The position numbers were made by a program, and so were the translations under genes. Below the pieces are notes generated by a model. That model saw nothing but the letters and a program-made list of their open reading frames with translations. It did no database searches and was not told the DNA's origin. Below, in pieces: positions 22,613 through 35,184 of a stretch of DNA of 64,000 nt. Source of the DNA: Riptortus pedestris (taxonomy: Eukaryota; Arthropoda; Insecta; Hemiptera; Alydidae); contig CM032232.1 of NCBI GenBank assembly GCA_019009955.1, positions 135,870,001 to 135,934,000 of the forward strand, in the 5' to 3' direction. How positions within the stretch are numbered: the stretch's first letter is position 1; the number at the start of each line of letters is the position of its first letter.

Positions 22613-23949
22613 AAAAGTGGAATTGCCGTAGTAGTAGCATAAAGTAGACTTTAATCAATTATAATAAAAAATATTTCCTATGTTGCCAATTTTCTCCAAC
22701 TTGTTGCATACAATTTGAAACTGTGCAATAACCCGACAGGGGGCAGGCCTGTATGTAAAGTCAAGAGAGGAGGTGTTGATGGGTAGGCCGGACGATTAGC
22801 ATGTATTGTAATGAATGTAGCCGATGTCACAAGAATGGCCATCTCGATGTGGAAATCATTCACTGATAGAGATCTCCTCATTCATCGGCCGACATTCGGA
22901 CCACATCGAACAAAGGCTGGCTCTGGCTAATTGAATATCAAATTAATTTAGACAAAGGAAACAATATATAATACACAGCCACCTGGACCTTTATCAAAAA
23001 TTCAAATTTGGCCCTGTCAGCCTGAGTGACTGGGCGAGTTGTTTAGGTCACACAATAAATCAGGGGGTAACTTAAACCCTTCACTATAATTTTAATTCTC
23101 GTTTTATGTGTGACTTATTAACTTTATTTATGTGCTCGTAACTTATTAGGAATGAATGAAGGCTGTTCCTATTTTTCAAGTTGTTTATTTACAAGCAGAA
23201 GGAATCTCTATGACCTCATCTCTACAGCAACAGCTCCAAATAACAGCCCCTAAGTCACATATATAATAATAATTCGGGCATAAATGAATAACAACAAAGT
23301 AAAAAGGGTTTTCTTTTACAACTAAATACACTGAAATGTTCTATTCACCACTACTATTTAGTTGAGAGTTTACTGATCTTTAGAACAGTGAAAAACATTT
23401 GTATTACTATAAAATGTCATTGAAAATAACCTGAATGATGAAAGCCGTTTTCATGAGAAGAATAGTGATTACAGAACGGATCGAATTTCTAAAAAAAACA
23501 TCAAAAAGGCAGAAAATTTTCATTTTTTTTAATAAAAAAATAGGAATACATGCTAATAGCATTGTACTGTCTACAAAATTAATTATGTGGGAAAAGCTTT
23601 GTGAAGCAATTGAATAGGTTGTAATGTACTACCGAACCATAAATATGTCCAATTTTATGTGTGGAAACGTTGAATAAAAATTGAATTGTACATCTTTTAA
23701 TAATAGAAAAATGTCTGAAGAAATAGCTTAGTTCAGTTAGCCGACACATAAAACCGACCTTCTCGGCCTAAAAGTATTTTACTGATTATCATAGAGCTAC
23801 AAAAACAACAAAAAAAATGCAATCTTTTCTAGTTGTAAAATAAATTGAAATGGTGTTGTTAGAGAGCAATTGTTCAGATGACGTGTTATTGAAAGTGATT
23901 TCACACTTCGTCAAAAAAGTTTCTGTTTTACCTAAACACTTAATATTGA
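22613..23949. other. Unique intergenic DNA
   Basis: 22680-23040 is GC-richer with a short minus frame (22678-22881) of no recognised family. The rest is AT-rich without identifiable features. Confidence 0.45.
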
Positions 23950-23954
23950 TTTTC

Positions 23955-24849
23955 TATAAATGATGTTCTATGGACAATCATTTTTTCTCCTCTATCTTGA
24001 ATATAAACCGAGAAATTTGCATTTTTAGTTTTCAGTATTCAGTAAATCCCAGCTTCTACTCGTGTTACGTAAGCAATACTCTGTTATATAATAATCTACA
24101 TTATTCGAAGCTTAAATACCAAGTATTGTTTTCCAGAGACCTTTATTATACGAGATACATGCGAATATGTTCTTGTGACTCCTCCCCCCCCCCGTATTAA
24201 ATTCTTGGAATACTAAAATGTGATTGATTGATATAAAATTTATTCTGATTCATTATAAATTACAGTACTAGGTACAGAATATAGGTTTCAATAAAATTAA
24301 TATGTTTCAGTTACTGTGTTTCTTTCCGGTGTCGGAAAGCCGTTAGTGGAAGCGTTTGCTTACATTTGAGACGCTTTCCGCCGGGAGGGGAAGGAGTAAG
24401 TAGGAGTTTATGTCATATTTACAATAAGTGGTTATAACAAGAATCACTTCATACGAACCTTAAATACAAAATATCATTACATTGGACTTTTGCTGTGTGA
24501 GATGCGTCATCGATCAAGATGACATTCGTCAATTTTTTTTTTTTGTTATCTATACAAAAACCGATATTTAACTGTTTCATGTAACGCAAATTCATAGCTG
24601 TTAATGGCTTTTATCGTACAAGTAGTATGAGGGGAGGGGGAATCAAAAATTCAAAATATCTCCTATGAGTCGTATCAAAAGATTTTATAGAACCAATCTT
24701 GTTAAACCTTTCATGCTCTACAATTGTTGTTTATACATTTTTTCGCAACTTCTGCTGATCGGATTTTTAATTAGAAATAGAAAATATAGAAGTTTAGTTA
24801 TGAGTGGGTAATATGCTTAGTTTACGCAACCCCTGCGTGACAGACTTTT
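23955..24849 (+). mobile_element. HINE-like element, copy 13, 5'-truncated
   Basis: Enters in the internal region (CTCTATCTTGAATATAAACCG) and carries the TAAATCCCAGCTTCTACTCG and C10 modules. It ends ATATGCTTAGTTTACGCAAC then CCCTGCGTGACAGACTTTT. The 5' block and AT tract are absent. Confidence 0.7.
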
Positions 24850-25395
24850 CACAAATCATTTTGACAATCCCATTGGCTCTTCTTTTTGTTTGGAGTGTTT
24901 ACTCTTTTAGAAGTATTTCCTGTGAAATAGAAAACTCTACAAAGGGTCAGTTTCCAACCACACCCATTATGAAGATAAATATCCAAGACTTCCTCTGTTT
25001 ATTCCGGAGCTATAGGTATGAATGACAGGGGTATTGAAAGCATTTTTCACCCTTTGTGCCCGATGTTGTGGCTGTTATAGCAAAGGGGTGGGGTGGGACA
25101 TGACACCGGCCCCCGAGGGATGAGGCGGCAGTGACAGCTGTCCAGGACAGAGAGTAATGAGTCTCAGCTACTGGAGAACTCACTGACTGCTGTAAATCAG
25201 AGCTTCCAGAAGGCAGTCCTCAGGGAGTTAGACGGAGTTCTGGGTAGGATCGACCCCCTCAACCCGGGAGGTGGCCTTACCGGGAAGTTCCTGGTCAAGT
25301 TAATGACACTCGGTCGTCATTCAGGAGTAACAAGGTTGCCCGTTAAAGTCAATAGCTCAAGGGTTGTTTAAATTAAGCAAACTTCTCACACCCTG
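24850..25395. other. Unique, GC-richer intergenic DNA
   Basis: 25050-25380 is close to balanced base composition. The frame at 24804-25025 starts inside HINE copy 13 and has no recognisable domain. Confidence 0.4.
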
Positions 25396-25399
25396 AATG

Positions 25400-26030
25400 A
25401 CCCTCAAATGTTCTCATTACAATTTCTATTCTCTATTTCACCTCCACGCAATGTTACAAGATGGTCAAATAGATATTATCAATAAGAGACCAAGTTTCCC
25501 TTACAAGTCTACGTATTGGACATACATACCTGACACATTCTTACTTAATGCACGAAAAGACAAGCCTGCCTGTACTCACTGCAACCCTTAAACATAAACA
25601 TTCCACATGACTTGAAAGAACTACTGACAGGGTAGCCCACATATCACCACAATTCTGACATTTTTGAAAATATTTGGGCAGTTCCAGAATATTTTTTAAC
25701 ATATTTTAAAAATTTTAATTTCTCTGCGTGCGTGCGCGCGCGCGTGTGTGTGTGTGTGTTTAAATTTGAATGATATATCCCTGTTTTTTTATGAATATTT
25801 GTTGTTTCTAAGTAACCAAATTTCCTTTTCTCTTATTTATTTACTACTTTTATAATTGTGTTCGTGTTTCATGTTTCTCTTAGTGTTTTGTTCCGTTTAG
25901 AGTAATGTTCATTATACTATTTTGTGTGTTCCATTTTTGTTATTTTGTTAACTTGTTTTCCCATTTTTAAGAAGAGCTAAGTCTCCACAGTTGGGGGAGC
26001 TCTATTGTTTATGAGAAATACATAAATATT
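25400..26030 (+). pseudogene. I/Jockey-type LINE, ORF2 C-terminus and 3' tail remnant
   Basis: Across frames, 25440-25690 recalls the end of I/Jockey/R1-group ORF2 proteins: an (R)LRIGHT-like phrase (CTACGTATTGGACATACATA), SYLMHEKTS, a C..C pair (PACTHC), DLKELLTG and a hydrophobic tail. It is broken by stops and frame changes. A (CG/TG)n microsatellite (25731-25760) and a T-rich 3' untranslated region ending AAATACATAAATATT follow. It resembles the copies at 35185 and 49030 but is more diverged, perhaps another subfamily. Confidence 0.55.
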
Positions 26031-26184
26031 GCACCCTTAAAAAGACCTATTCCCAAACATCCGAATGCTATAGGTCGTAGCGTTTCACTTGGAGGAGGCG
26101 TCTACAGAAAAGTATAACGAACTTCTTTAACTGAAGTTAAAGAAAATTAAAAGAACAATTATAATACCAGTTTGTATTGTTCTT

Positions 26185-26396
26185 GTTATTTATTAACATC
26201 CACTTTGTGGCGATAAGGCTAATTGGGACGGGTTATCTACAAGTTAACACCGTTTTCTCGTCTTGGTCTAAGGATTTTATTTAATGAGTTCGTCACTAAA
26301 TAAATTCTTATTGCCAAGATTTGATTTGTACCCACCACCCTTGGCTTACGAATCATGACCAACCTCCTAACTCACTTGTAGAACCTCAGCTCCACA
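26185..26396 (-). mobile_element. tRNA-headed SINE, degraded
   Basis: Minus copy with AACATCCACTTTGTGGCG, GGGACGGGTTATCTACAAG, GGATTTTATTTAATGAG and a decayed B box (TTTGATTTGTACCC). Full span but many substitutions. Confidence 0.7.
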
Positions 26397-26512
26397 TTTT
26401 ACTGTAGACATATTCTTGATAACATAATTGCCTATAGCAAGCTAGAAGAGGATTGTTGGGTGTCGGCTAAAGAATGGTTTCTTAATTCTTCTTATAGAGA
26501 ATTTTATTGGAA

Positions 26513-26556
26513 GTGCTTACAGTTTCGGGCACCATTGGTCCCCTTCTTCAGAGCTG
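26513..26556 (-). ncRNA. Hammerhead-ribozyme-like motif
   Basis: Minus strand: CAGCT-CTGAAGA-A-GGGGACC-AATG-GTGCCC-GAAAC-TGTA-AGC. CTGAAGA and GAAAC are both canonical. Stem II pairs with one internal mismatch, a one-base loop closes stem III, and GCT/AGC can form the base of stem I. No foldback surrounds it, so it may belong to a different element from the 2.1 kb and 36 kb copies. Confidence 0.45.
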
Positions 26557-27483
26557 AATAATGAACAAAACAAAAGAAGTGAACTAATTTGTGAACAATT
26601 GTGGAAAAAATCATAATATTCTCTTTTATATGTACAAAGGCCGTAGAATTCATAGACATAATTTTATATGAGGAAAAATAATAATTGCCTATAATTAATA
26701 TTATATATAATTCCCATTGACCCATATGGAAAAACCTGTTTTGTTTTCTAAACCACTAAATTCTCTCATGCATGCAGTGAGTCTTCCAATCTCATGGAAT
26801 ACGGGTATCTCATACCAACCTAAATTTCAACTATTGTTTCATTGGGCTCCTTTCTATATATGAAAAATATAGAAATAAATTAAGATCCGGAGAGTCAGAA
26901 TTAGCTCAGGTTTTGCTTGACTCCTATTCTTTATGACGTATTCGACGAAAAAATTGACTCCTTGAAATTAACATTTTCACTTCCTTGTTCGACGGGAAGT
27001 ATTGTAATCGTCAAATTTCGGTTTCCAGATTTTTATTGGACTTGTCCGTTTTAAATGTCCATTAACCCATTTTGAGTAGTATTGGTGTGTCTTTCTTACT
27101 AAACACACACACACTTGTATCATATAATTGTGCACCCCTACCCTCTTTTGATAAAATTCGTTTAAGAAAAATGGGGTTTGAAGGTGGTTAAAAAAAATAA
27201 TGAAAATTTCTCCATGCGTAAAAGAAGTACAGTAGTTTCGAATAGAATCGTTTGTATCCGTCACACTATAAATACTATAGAACTATAAATTATGTTCTAT
27301 GACATTTTTTTGGGCTTATACATTGAAACGGGAATATCTTTTGTCACTTTCAAAAGAAATAATTAATGATAAATAAATAATAGTTAAATAAACTGCATAA
27401 AACATTATGTATATTTAAATTTAATAGGTGTTCAAGGATGTAGTGCGGTGTCTATACCACATTTCTAAATATAGTCTGGTGGA
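26557..27483. other. Intergenic DNA, nothing recognised
   Basis: AT-rich. A 95-codon minus frame at 26977-27264 has no motif I can name. Confidence 0.45.
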
Positions 27484-27553
27484 TGGATTTTCGAAAAATG
27501 TCCACGAATGTCCATCGATCCTACCTAGTAGATGAAAAAAATGAGGTCCGTAC

Positions 27554-27599
<46 letters not shown>

Positions 27600-28158
27600 T
27601 GTTACAGCTCTAACGGTCGCGATTTTAGTTTTATCTTCACCGAACTCAATAAATAAGCGTTTCATGCAAAACTAAAGATCAAGTTCGTTAATGGCTGAAA
27701 TTGGACAGAGGGAGAGGCTGGTGTTTTACATAGACAGAATTTAGAAAATTCAAAATTTCTCCGTTATTACACGTCGTATCGAAACCAATCTTATTGCAAA
27801 TGTAATGTTCTATTAATGTTGTTCTATACACATTATACTATCTTTAATATTAAGTGAGATATTGGTATTTTTTATATTTCTGTTTTCAGTAAACCCGAAC
27901 TTTTAGTCATTCCATTTTAAAAATAAAAGAACGCCTTATTTCAAACATAGATGCCAAATATTGTTTCAGCAGACCTTTATTATGAGAGATACATGCGAAT
28001 AGTTAGTTTGATGACTTCAACAATTAAGAATTGTTGACTACTTTCTTCTACTCGGATTTTTTTCTAGGAATTAGGGAATATATGCTGAGATGAGATGACT
28101 AGTATGTCATTCCAGTATATGAGAAATGTCTTCTTAGTTTACGCTGCCGCTGCTTTTA
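27484..28158 (+). mobile_element. HINE-like element, copy 14, lacks extreme 5' end
   Basis: Begins inside the conserved block (ATTTTCGAAAAATGTCC). AT tract 27558-27597, GTTACAGCTCTAACGGTCGC (hairpin with one decayed arm), internal modules, and a decayed 3' end (TCTTAGTTTACGCTGCCGCTG). Confidence 0.7.
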
Positions 28159-28616
28159 CTGTTTGGCATTTTGTAATAAAGGCTTCTTCAGGTGAAGTCT
28201 ATTTGTTTGCAAGCTAAATGCCTATTGTGAAGAGAGACCAGAGCCCGTTAGTCAAACAAGGCTACCTGTAGAGTTTGACAAGTGTGGCAGAGGGTTGGGC
28301 TGGTCAATCACCTGTAGTCCATGCTCCAGGCCCTGGAGAACAATACCTGGAGCAAACACACCTAGTGTTTTAGTTCCCACACCGGTAGCCCCCCCCCCCT
28401 GCATTCTCTCCCACACCTTGTCACTTATGACTTACTTAAACACTAAACGTCAAAAGATTTGAAGAAAGGCTGCTGGCTGCTTCTACCGGGCCTGAAAGGG
28501 TTCCGTTGTAAAAATAGCGATTTGAAGCTCGTTGAAGGTGCACGAGCTCATACATAAGTAACACTGTATATTTTAAAATAAAGTATATAAACTATATAGA
28601 AGGGATAAATTAGAAA
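28159..28616. other. Intergenic DNA, GC-richer at 28230-28480
   Basis: Includes a C10 run near 28389. No coding or RNA feature supported. Confidence 0.4.
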
Positions 28617-29297
28617 AAAAAGTTCGTCACGCAGGAGCTGCGTTAACTAAGCAGATATCCCACAAGCGTCACGTATTTGCATTTATCTCAAAACTAAAAA
28701 GTTCAATGAGAACAATATTTGGTATTTAGGCTTCAAAAACGGCTCCATAATATAACAGCTTATTGTTAATATGACATGAGTAGGAGTGGAGGTTTACTGA
28801 ATGCTGAAAACTAAAAAATGCAAATTTTATTTATTTAGTTTAATTAGGTGTGTCGCAATTTAAGCGATTCACACATTTTCAAAAAAAAAAAAAATGCAAA
28901 TATCTCGGTTAATAATCAAGATGGTGAAAAAACGTACATAAAACATTTATATAATATTACATTTGCAATAATATTGTTTTATATATTGTTTTGATCTGAC
29001 TCATAATAACAAAGATATTAAGAATTTTGGAAATTCCCTTCCCTAATTCTCTCTCCTACTGTTCGGATTAACGAACTTGATCTTTCTTGTTACATAAAAG
29101 AATTAAGTATCGAGTTTGTTAACGATCAAACAAAAAATACGACCTCTAGATCGTTAAGAGACAAATATATAAAATTTTGAATGGGCCTCAATTTTTTCAT
29201 ATTCTAAGAAGGTTCGATGGACATTTGAGGAAAAAATTTAGAATATCGCGCCATGAGTACGACCTCATTAGCTGATTTGACTAATGGGAAATTTGCT
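28617..29297 (-). mobile_element. HINE-like element, copy 15, full span, decayed
   Basis: AAAAGTTCGTCACGCAGGAG CTGCG at the left, ACCTCATTAGCTGATTTG…GGGAAATTTGCT at the right. The AT tract is reduced to CAAATATATAAAA, and single changes occur in both inverted termini. Confidence 0.75.
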
Positions 29298-29357
29298 AAC
29301 ATTAAGTTCTTCGAATCTGAGAGCGAGACTTCATTTCAGACACACAATAAAATGTGT

Positions 29358-29570
29358 TCCATTTATTTATAAAGTCCACTTTGTGCTACTAAGGCTAATC
29401 AGAATGAATTAACTATAGGTTACCACTTTTGTCTATCCAGGAAGAAATTAAGAATTTTATTTAATAAGTTCGTCACTAAATAAACTCCTAAATCCCAGGA
29501 GAGAATCTAATTCGTGACATCGTTTAAAAAGTTGGATCAAAACCGGTCTTAACTGACGAACCTGAGCCCG
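29358..29570 (-). mobile_element. tRNA-headed SINE, degraded
   Basis: Minus copy with AAAGTCCACTTTGTGC, AAGGCTAATCAGAATG, TAGGTTACCACTTTTGTC, TTTTATTTAATAAGTTCG and a GAACCTGAGCCC head end. The B-box complement is altered (AGAGAATCTAATTCG). Confidence 0.65.
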
Positions 29571-29724
29571 AAATTATCATTCAAAATCTCATTTTATGAT
29601 ATTCATAATGGAAATAAAAATACAATAATTTCACAATTGAATCAATGTGGTTTGGCTATCCACTATAACTTCACTGGATATTAAAAGGATCTTTAGAAAT
29701 ATCATCCATTGAAAATCTAGTTTA

Positions 29725-30226
29725 AATTTCCGAATTCCCCTTCTCACTAACCCCACCCCCAGTATTTCAGGCCCAGCAATTAAAGGATATAATCTTTAGT
29801 GTTCAATGAAACGTTTAAATATCGAGAACAGTATACTTATCTCATCTAGTAAAGATCTGCTGAATACAATATTTGGCATTTAAGCCTCGAATAAAGTGTG
29901 GCAGATTGTTGTTAATGTGAAATGTGTAGGAGTGTGAGTTTACTGTAGGCCGACAACTAAAAAGTAAAAATATCTTAGTTAATAGTCAAGATAGAGAAAA
30001 AGAAATGTATATAAAACATTGAATGTTTTATAGGCAATAAAATATTCAATATGATTAGTTGTATACAATTTGTCGATCAGAAGTAACTGAGATATTTTGA
30101 ATTTTTGAAATCTTGAACGGACCGCATTTTCGGCATCTTCTAGCTAGGACATATGAGTAAATTTCTCGAAAATTCGAGTCATGAGTACAAAATCAACTGC
30201 TGATTTCTCTTACTAGGGAAATTGCT
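29725..30226 (-). mobile_element. HINE-like element, copy 16, 3'-truncated
   Basis: Internal modules in reverse (ACCCCACCCCCAG, ATCGAGAACAG, GTGAGTTTACTGTAGGC), then the conserved block (GAACGGACCGCATTTTCGGC, GTCATGAGTACAAAATC) and a decayed GGGAAATTGCT terminus. The post-tract hairpin and AT tract are deleted. Confidence 0.65.
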
Positions 30227-30953
30227 ATGATGACAGCATCTACCGACAAGTGTGATAATGGTATTTTCGTTTATCTTTACAATCAGTAGCTGGTGCAAGT
30301 TAATAAAAGAACATTCTTTCCAGGGCAGGCAAATTTCTTTTCAGTAGCATTAGAGGTAAGTACCCTTTTTAAAAGCTTTTTTTTTTCTTTTTCATGAGTT
30401 TTTGAGAAACAGGTGGAATTTTCAAGGGTTAAAGACCCGGGAACAAGTGATTGTCACGCGTAAGGGATGCTCCCAATGGCCCGTAGAGCTGTTCATATTG
30501 GAACGAAGAGTGGGAACTGTTTTGTTCCTCTCCGTCACTGATTTACAAGTGAATGACACTTTTGCTTTCTTTCCAAGTTGACCTGGACAGTTATTGGGGT
30601 CCCGGACCTGCCTCGGGACAACAAAAACCTGGTTTATTGAACGAGAGCAATAAATGGAAGTAGAGTTCCTTCGGATGGGGTTTATGACCCGAAGAAAAAA
30701 AACCAGGACGACAACAAAAACGGTGCACTAAAATGCAAACAACCATTTCACTTGATATATACGGGGCCTTTTCTATTTGATGCCCTCTTTTGTTGAATCT
30801 CCCTTGACAGAAGTTGATGTTTGTTACGACCAACTATCAAAAGTTTGATCGTTAAGGTTCTTATTCTGTGTCCTGTTTCTGATGTGGATATACTTCATGG
30901 GAGAAGAAAAACCGTGTACGTCTTTGAGTCCGAGTGCCTGCCATTCTCGTTTT
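30227..30953. other. Unique intergenic DNA
   Basis: Moderately GC-rich. An 80-codon minus frame (30591-30833) is not recognisable. No transposon ends seen. Confidence 0.4.
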
Positions 30954-31090
30954 AGTTCGTCGCCCAGGAGCTGCGTAAACTAAGCAGATTTCCCACTTGT
31001 AGGTATAACCTCATGTGTGATCTCATCTCACCACATATTCTCTATTTCTATGAAAATCCGATGACTAGCAGCGGTCGAGCGGACGCAAAA
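30954..31090 (-). mobile_element. HINE-like 3'-end fragment
   Basis: AGTTCGTCGCCCAGGAGCTG CGTAAACTAAGCAGATTTCCC followed by CTCATCTCACCACATATTC and a hairpin-region trace (GCGGTCGAGCGGACGC). An internal deletion joins the 3' end to the post-tract hairpin. Confidence 0.7.
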
Positions 31091-31137
31091 AAATAGGAAT
31101 AATCAACAAAAAGGAAATATTAAAGTAATGAATAAAA

Positions 31138-31356
31138 ATTATTTTTTTTTACGTCCACTTTCTGCAACTAAGGCTAATTGGGACGGGTTCTCTGCAGGTT
31201 ACCACCCTTTTCTAGCCAGGGTGGGACTTAGGATTTTATTTAATGAATCCCGTCACTAAATTAATTCCTCTGCCCAGGCGGGAATCGAACTCGCCACTCT
31301 AGGTTTACCATGTGAGATTAAGGCCAACGCTTTAACTCACATGGCTAACCAGAGCC
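31138..31356 (-). mobile_element. tRNA-headed SINE, full length
   Basis: T-rich tail, TTACGTCCACTTTCTGC, GCAGGTTACCACCCTTTTC, B-box complement GGGAATCGAACTCGCC, A-box side AACTCACATGGCTAACCAG and AGCCCC. Very close to the copy at 10336-10554. Confidence 0.85.
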
Positions 31357-31404
31357 CCACTAATAACTAATATATAAATTAATAAATCCAAGCATATTGA
31401 CAGG

Positions 31405-31548
31405 TATATAAGAAATTATTTAGTGGCGGAATTCATTAAATAAAATTCTTATATAGGGTAGTCCCACTCTGGCTAGAAAAGAGAGGTAATCGGTAGATAC
31501 TCCGTTCCAATCAGCCATAGAAGCAAAAAAGTGGACGTTAATAAATAT
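31405..31548 (+). mobile_element. SINE, 5'-truncated
   Basis: Body and tail only: ATTATTTAGTGGCGGAATTC, CCCACTCTGGCTAGAAAAG, TCGGTAGATACTCCGTTCC, AAAAAGTGGACGTTAATAAA. Lies opposite the neighbouring SINE, so the pair could form a weak hairpin. Confidence 0.75.
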
Positions 31549-32990
31549 TTTAATTTAATTTATTAGGGTCAGGCATATTATGACAAATGATGTTATGTTT
31601 TTAGACTTGATAATGATAGTTCAAATTACGATTCACATTAGTGAGGTTATAAATCTCTGGCCCTTCCCCTTCTTACAGCATTTGTTATTTGTTTTCATTA
31701 AAAAATAACTTCGTTATTTATTTCAAATAGAAATATAAACTATAAGAGCATTTGGATTATTTAATTTCTATAAAGTATTATTTTAACAAAGCCGTTCTGA
31801 ATTTGCACAACGCGTGACAGTAGACGTTGTGGGGAAAAAAACTCTTCAATTCTGGTAATATAATATCTTATTTCCTCAGATATGTTGACGTTATTGGAAT
31901 AACTATGTACAGTATATAACTATTACTTAGTAATGCATTTATGAGAAAAGAGAATATGCGTTTAAACCCTATGTGATTGTGTAAAGTTTTCAGGAGCCCT
32001 ACCAGTAAAAATAACATCATTATTCAGTCAAGAATGATTTCCCTGACATCGCCGGGTACCCTTAGCTAGTAAATAAATAAATATATCATCCGCTACTTTT
32101 AAAAGAAACTCAGTAACTTTAATTTCTATTTATTAGGATTGAAACTCAGCAAGTAGGGAAAATGGTTTGATGACGAAATCTGAAGGCCTTTTCAACAAGT
32201 GGAAAATTCCTAATTTTACGCAGTTTTGCCTGTCGGGGATCTTTGTGTGAAAGGAAACAGAACATTTAGATCTATGGATTTTAAATTATTGGCAATAGAC
32301 AAACAAATTAATTTTATAATAATGATAGCTGTAATTACAATTTGGTGTAAATTCAAACACTTTTAGTGATGAGTACGGTTAAATAAATGGTAGGGAAAGA
32401 AATAAAAATTATGGGAAACCGTGCATTGCGCACAACTATCCAACTTGGTAAATTGTAAAAGTGAAAGTATTCTGCGCCAATTGACTTCGTACTAATAACT
32501 ATAAATCTGGAATTGGATCATTGAACTAGTCATTTCGAACGTTTTACAGGTCGTTTTCCGCAGAAGTAGTTTTACTCGAGTAGTCGCAACATCTCAGAAG
32601 CTAAATGAAGTCTTTCTAATCTTGCGGCTTCTAATCTAGTCTCGCACCATTAACATTCTATGCTTTATTATTATTTTTTTTTTAACTCTTCCTTGATTTA
32701 CTTCTAGTCATCTTCATTACTTGACAACGTAAGTAAACCTTGGGCTGATAGATGTGAACTAAGCTTATTTCCGTTAGCAACTGAGTGTGATGTATGTACG
32801 GAAAATAGAACAGTTTTTCAAAATCGGGTAATGAGAACAACTATAGCAGTTGAATCCTTTAAGGGGGAGAAGAATGTTTCTATTTATTTTGAAGATACTT
32901 TACATTTTCGACATTTTACTAGAGTGTATGCAACAGAGAGTGTCCTTCGACATAAAATATGTTGATTTCTTTTGGGAAAATTGTAGCTTA
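31549..32990. other. AT-rich intergenic DNA, nothing recognised
   Basis: Read on both strands; no coding, RNA or repeat feature supported. Confidence 0.5.
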
Positions 32991-34480
32991 GGAGAAAGAG
33001 TATCTTAGTCCCAAACAGTTCTTCCGGACAGTACTGTTGGGAAAATCAGTAGCTTAGCGCGACGCAGACTCTCAGATCAAAGCAGTCAACACGTCTTGAC
33101 ATAGCAGTAGTTTGAGGGGATAGAGCAGCTTAGGGCGAAGCAGAACTTCACGGCAAGCGATCAACGCCTTTTCGAAAAGCAGTAGCTTAGAGCAAAGCAG
33201 AACCTGAGAAGAAAGCAGTAAATAACGTTTAGAAAAGCAATAGCTTATGGGAAAAGAGGGAACTAGTAGTAGTTTGGAAAAGTAGTAGTTTATGGCGAAA
33301 GATTTGCTTAGCAGTCAACACTCAATCAAAACAGTCAATAGGTGTTGGCATAACACTAGTTAATGGGGATAGATCGCTTAGAGCAAAGCAATCGACACCT
33401 TTTGGAACAGCAGTAGCTTATGAGGAAAGAGTAGCTTAGAGCAAAGCAGAAACTATGAACAAAGCTATCAACACCATTTGGAAAAGTAGTAGCTTATGGC
33501 GAAAGATTTGCTTAGAGCACAGCAGTCAACACTCAATCAAAACAGTCAATACGTGTTGGCATAGCACTAGCTTATGGGGATAGAGCACTAAGTGCAAAGC
33601 AGTCAACGTCTTTTGGAAAGGCAATAGCTTATGAGGAAAGAGTAGCTAAGAGCAAAACTCATTAAATCATTCGGTAAATGAAAATATTGATATATTTCTT
33701 TCAATTATTTCAAAGTACAGGTGAATAATATAAAATAATTTTGAATATAGCTTTGAAACAGAACACCAATAACAGTGCCATTAATATAAAATTCAAAAAT
33801 CAGGATTGATCATTTTTTTGACAAACGAGGTTGCTGATCAACATCGTCGAGTAGCTCATGGGGAAAGACGAACTTAGAGCAATGCATTCAACTCCTTTTG
33901 GGAAAGGAGTAACTTAGGAGGAGACAGTAGCTTAGAGCAAAGCAGAACCTCATGCCAAATCAGTCAATACCCTTGTAAAAAGCAGTTCCCCGGGGGGTGG
34001 GAGGTAGCTTAATACAAAACAGCACTTTTCGGCAGAGCACTACTAAAGGGTATATCAGTGGCCTAAGGCAAAATAGTGAACACCCCAGGAGAAGACTGTA
34101 GCTTAGGGTAAAGCATGAACCTCAGAGCAAAGCAGTCAACACCTTTTGGAAAAGCAGAAGCTTATGGGAAAAGAGTAGCTTAGCGCTACGCAGTACCTCA
34201 GAGCAAATCAATACGTCAGATCAAAGAGGTAGAGCTTGGCAAAGCAATACCCTTGGATAAATTAGTAGCTCAGTGGCCTAGAGCAAATCAGTAACTTAAA
34301 GCCTAACAGTCACTGCTTTGGCAAGGGCAATGGTTAAGGGAAAATAGTAGCTTTTGGCAGAGCAGTACCTCAGAGCAAAGCAGTACCTCAGAGCAAAGCA
34401 GTACCACAGGTCAAAATGGTACCACAGGGCTACCAGTTAACTTCCCCGGCAAAGGATCTTAGCCCAAAGCAGTCACACAG
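32990..34480. repeat. Degenerate minisatellite built on AGAGCAAAGCAGT
   Basis: Dozens of variants of three short phrases, AGAGCAAAGCAGT(A/C), CAACACCTTTTGGAAAAGCAG and TAGCTTATGGGGAAAGAG, alternate across 1.5 kb. A higher-order period of about 205 bp is visible between 33278 and 33482, where whole blocks (GTAGTAG(C/T)TTATGGCGAAAG, CTCAATCAAAACAGTCAATA) repeat. The array is interrupted at about 33660-33840 by AT-rich DNA. No frame stays open through it. Confidence 0.8.
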
Positions 34481-34494
34481 AGTAAATGAGCAAT

Positions 34495-34555
34495 GTTTTA
34501 AAATGCGTCATGAGTACAACCTGAAATAGATGATTTGCCTGGTAGGGAAGATTTT
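34495..34555 (-). mobile_element. HINE-like 5'-end fragment
   Basis: GCGTCATGAGTACAACCTG, AATAGATGATTTGCC and GGTAGGGAAGATTT: a decayed reverse copy of the conserved 5' block abutting the minisatellite end. Confidence 0.5.
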
Positions 34556-35184
34556 AAAATATTATTCGCCAGTTGAAACTGATCTCATTGGAACAGTCTC
34601 GTTGTAGGTTTTGGCGCCTCCAATGCTATTTTGTATTCCAGCTTCATAGACAGTTTAGTTGCAGTGAAATCCAATTATCTTGTCCAGGATGCAGTCTCGT
34701 CTTGATTTATGCAAACAAAGTTAAAATTGCAAATTAAGCCATTGTATGTATTCAAAGCGTGTAGCATTTCTCTGCCATTGCGGTAGTAAGTCATCGGTAT
34801 TTGAGACTTGCCAAGATGTCGAGTAGAGGCTCATTGTCTGAATTATTATAGTTTGTATCTGATTGAGAAATTATAGTGATTGGCTCACTAAATCACTTGG
34901 GCTCAATACAATCAGTGAATGTGGATCTCTCGTTGCACTATCCACAATGCATTCTTCTCATAGGAACTAACAAGTCCTCACTGTTGGCCTTCATCGGCAA
35001 AATCTAAAGGTTACGTCTTGTATTGGCAAATATTGAGTTTTTTTCGGAAGCTGCTAGTTTCCTCGTCAGCAACATATTATGTTCTACACGATTTCCTATT
35101 GTGCTCTTTAAAATTTAATAGACGTAAATGTAATATAAAGATGCCCCGATATCCAAACTCAAAATCACTTACTGCCAAAATTAT
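34556..35184. other. Intergenic DNA, nothing recognised
   Basis: No supported feature. Confidence 0.4.

Noticed and set aside
32990..34480. CRISPR array
   Set aside because: Repeats are contiguous and degenerate without regular unique spacers, and the setting is a eukaryotic nuclear genome.
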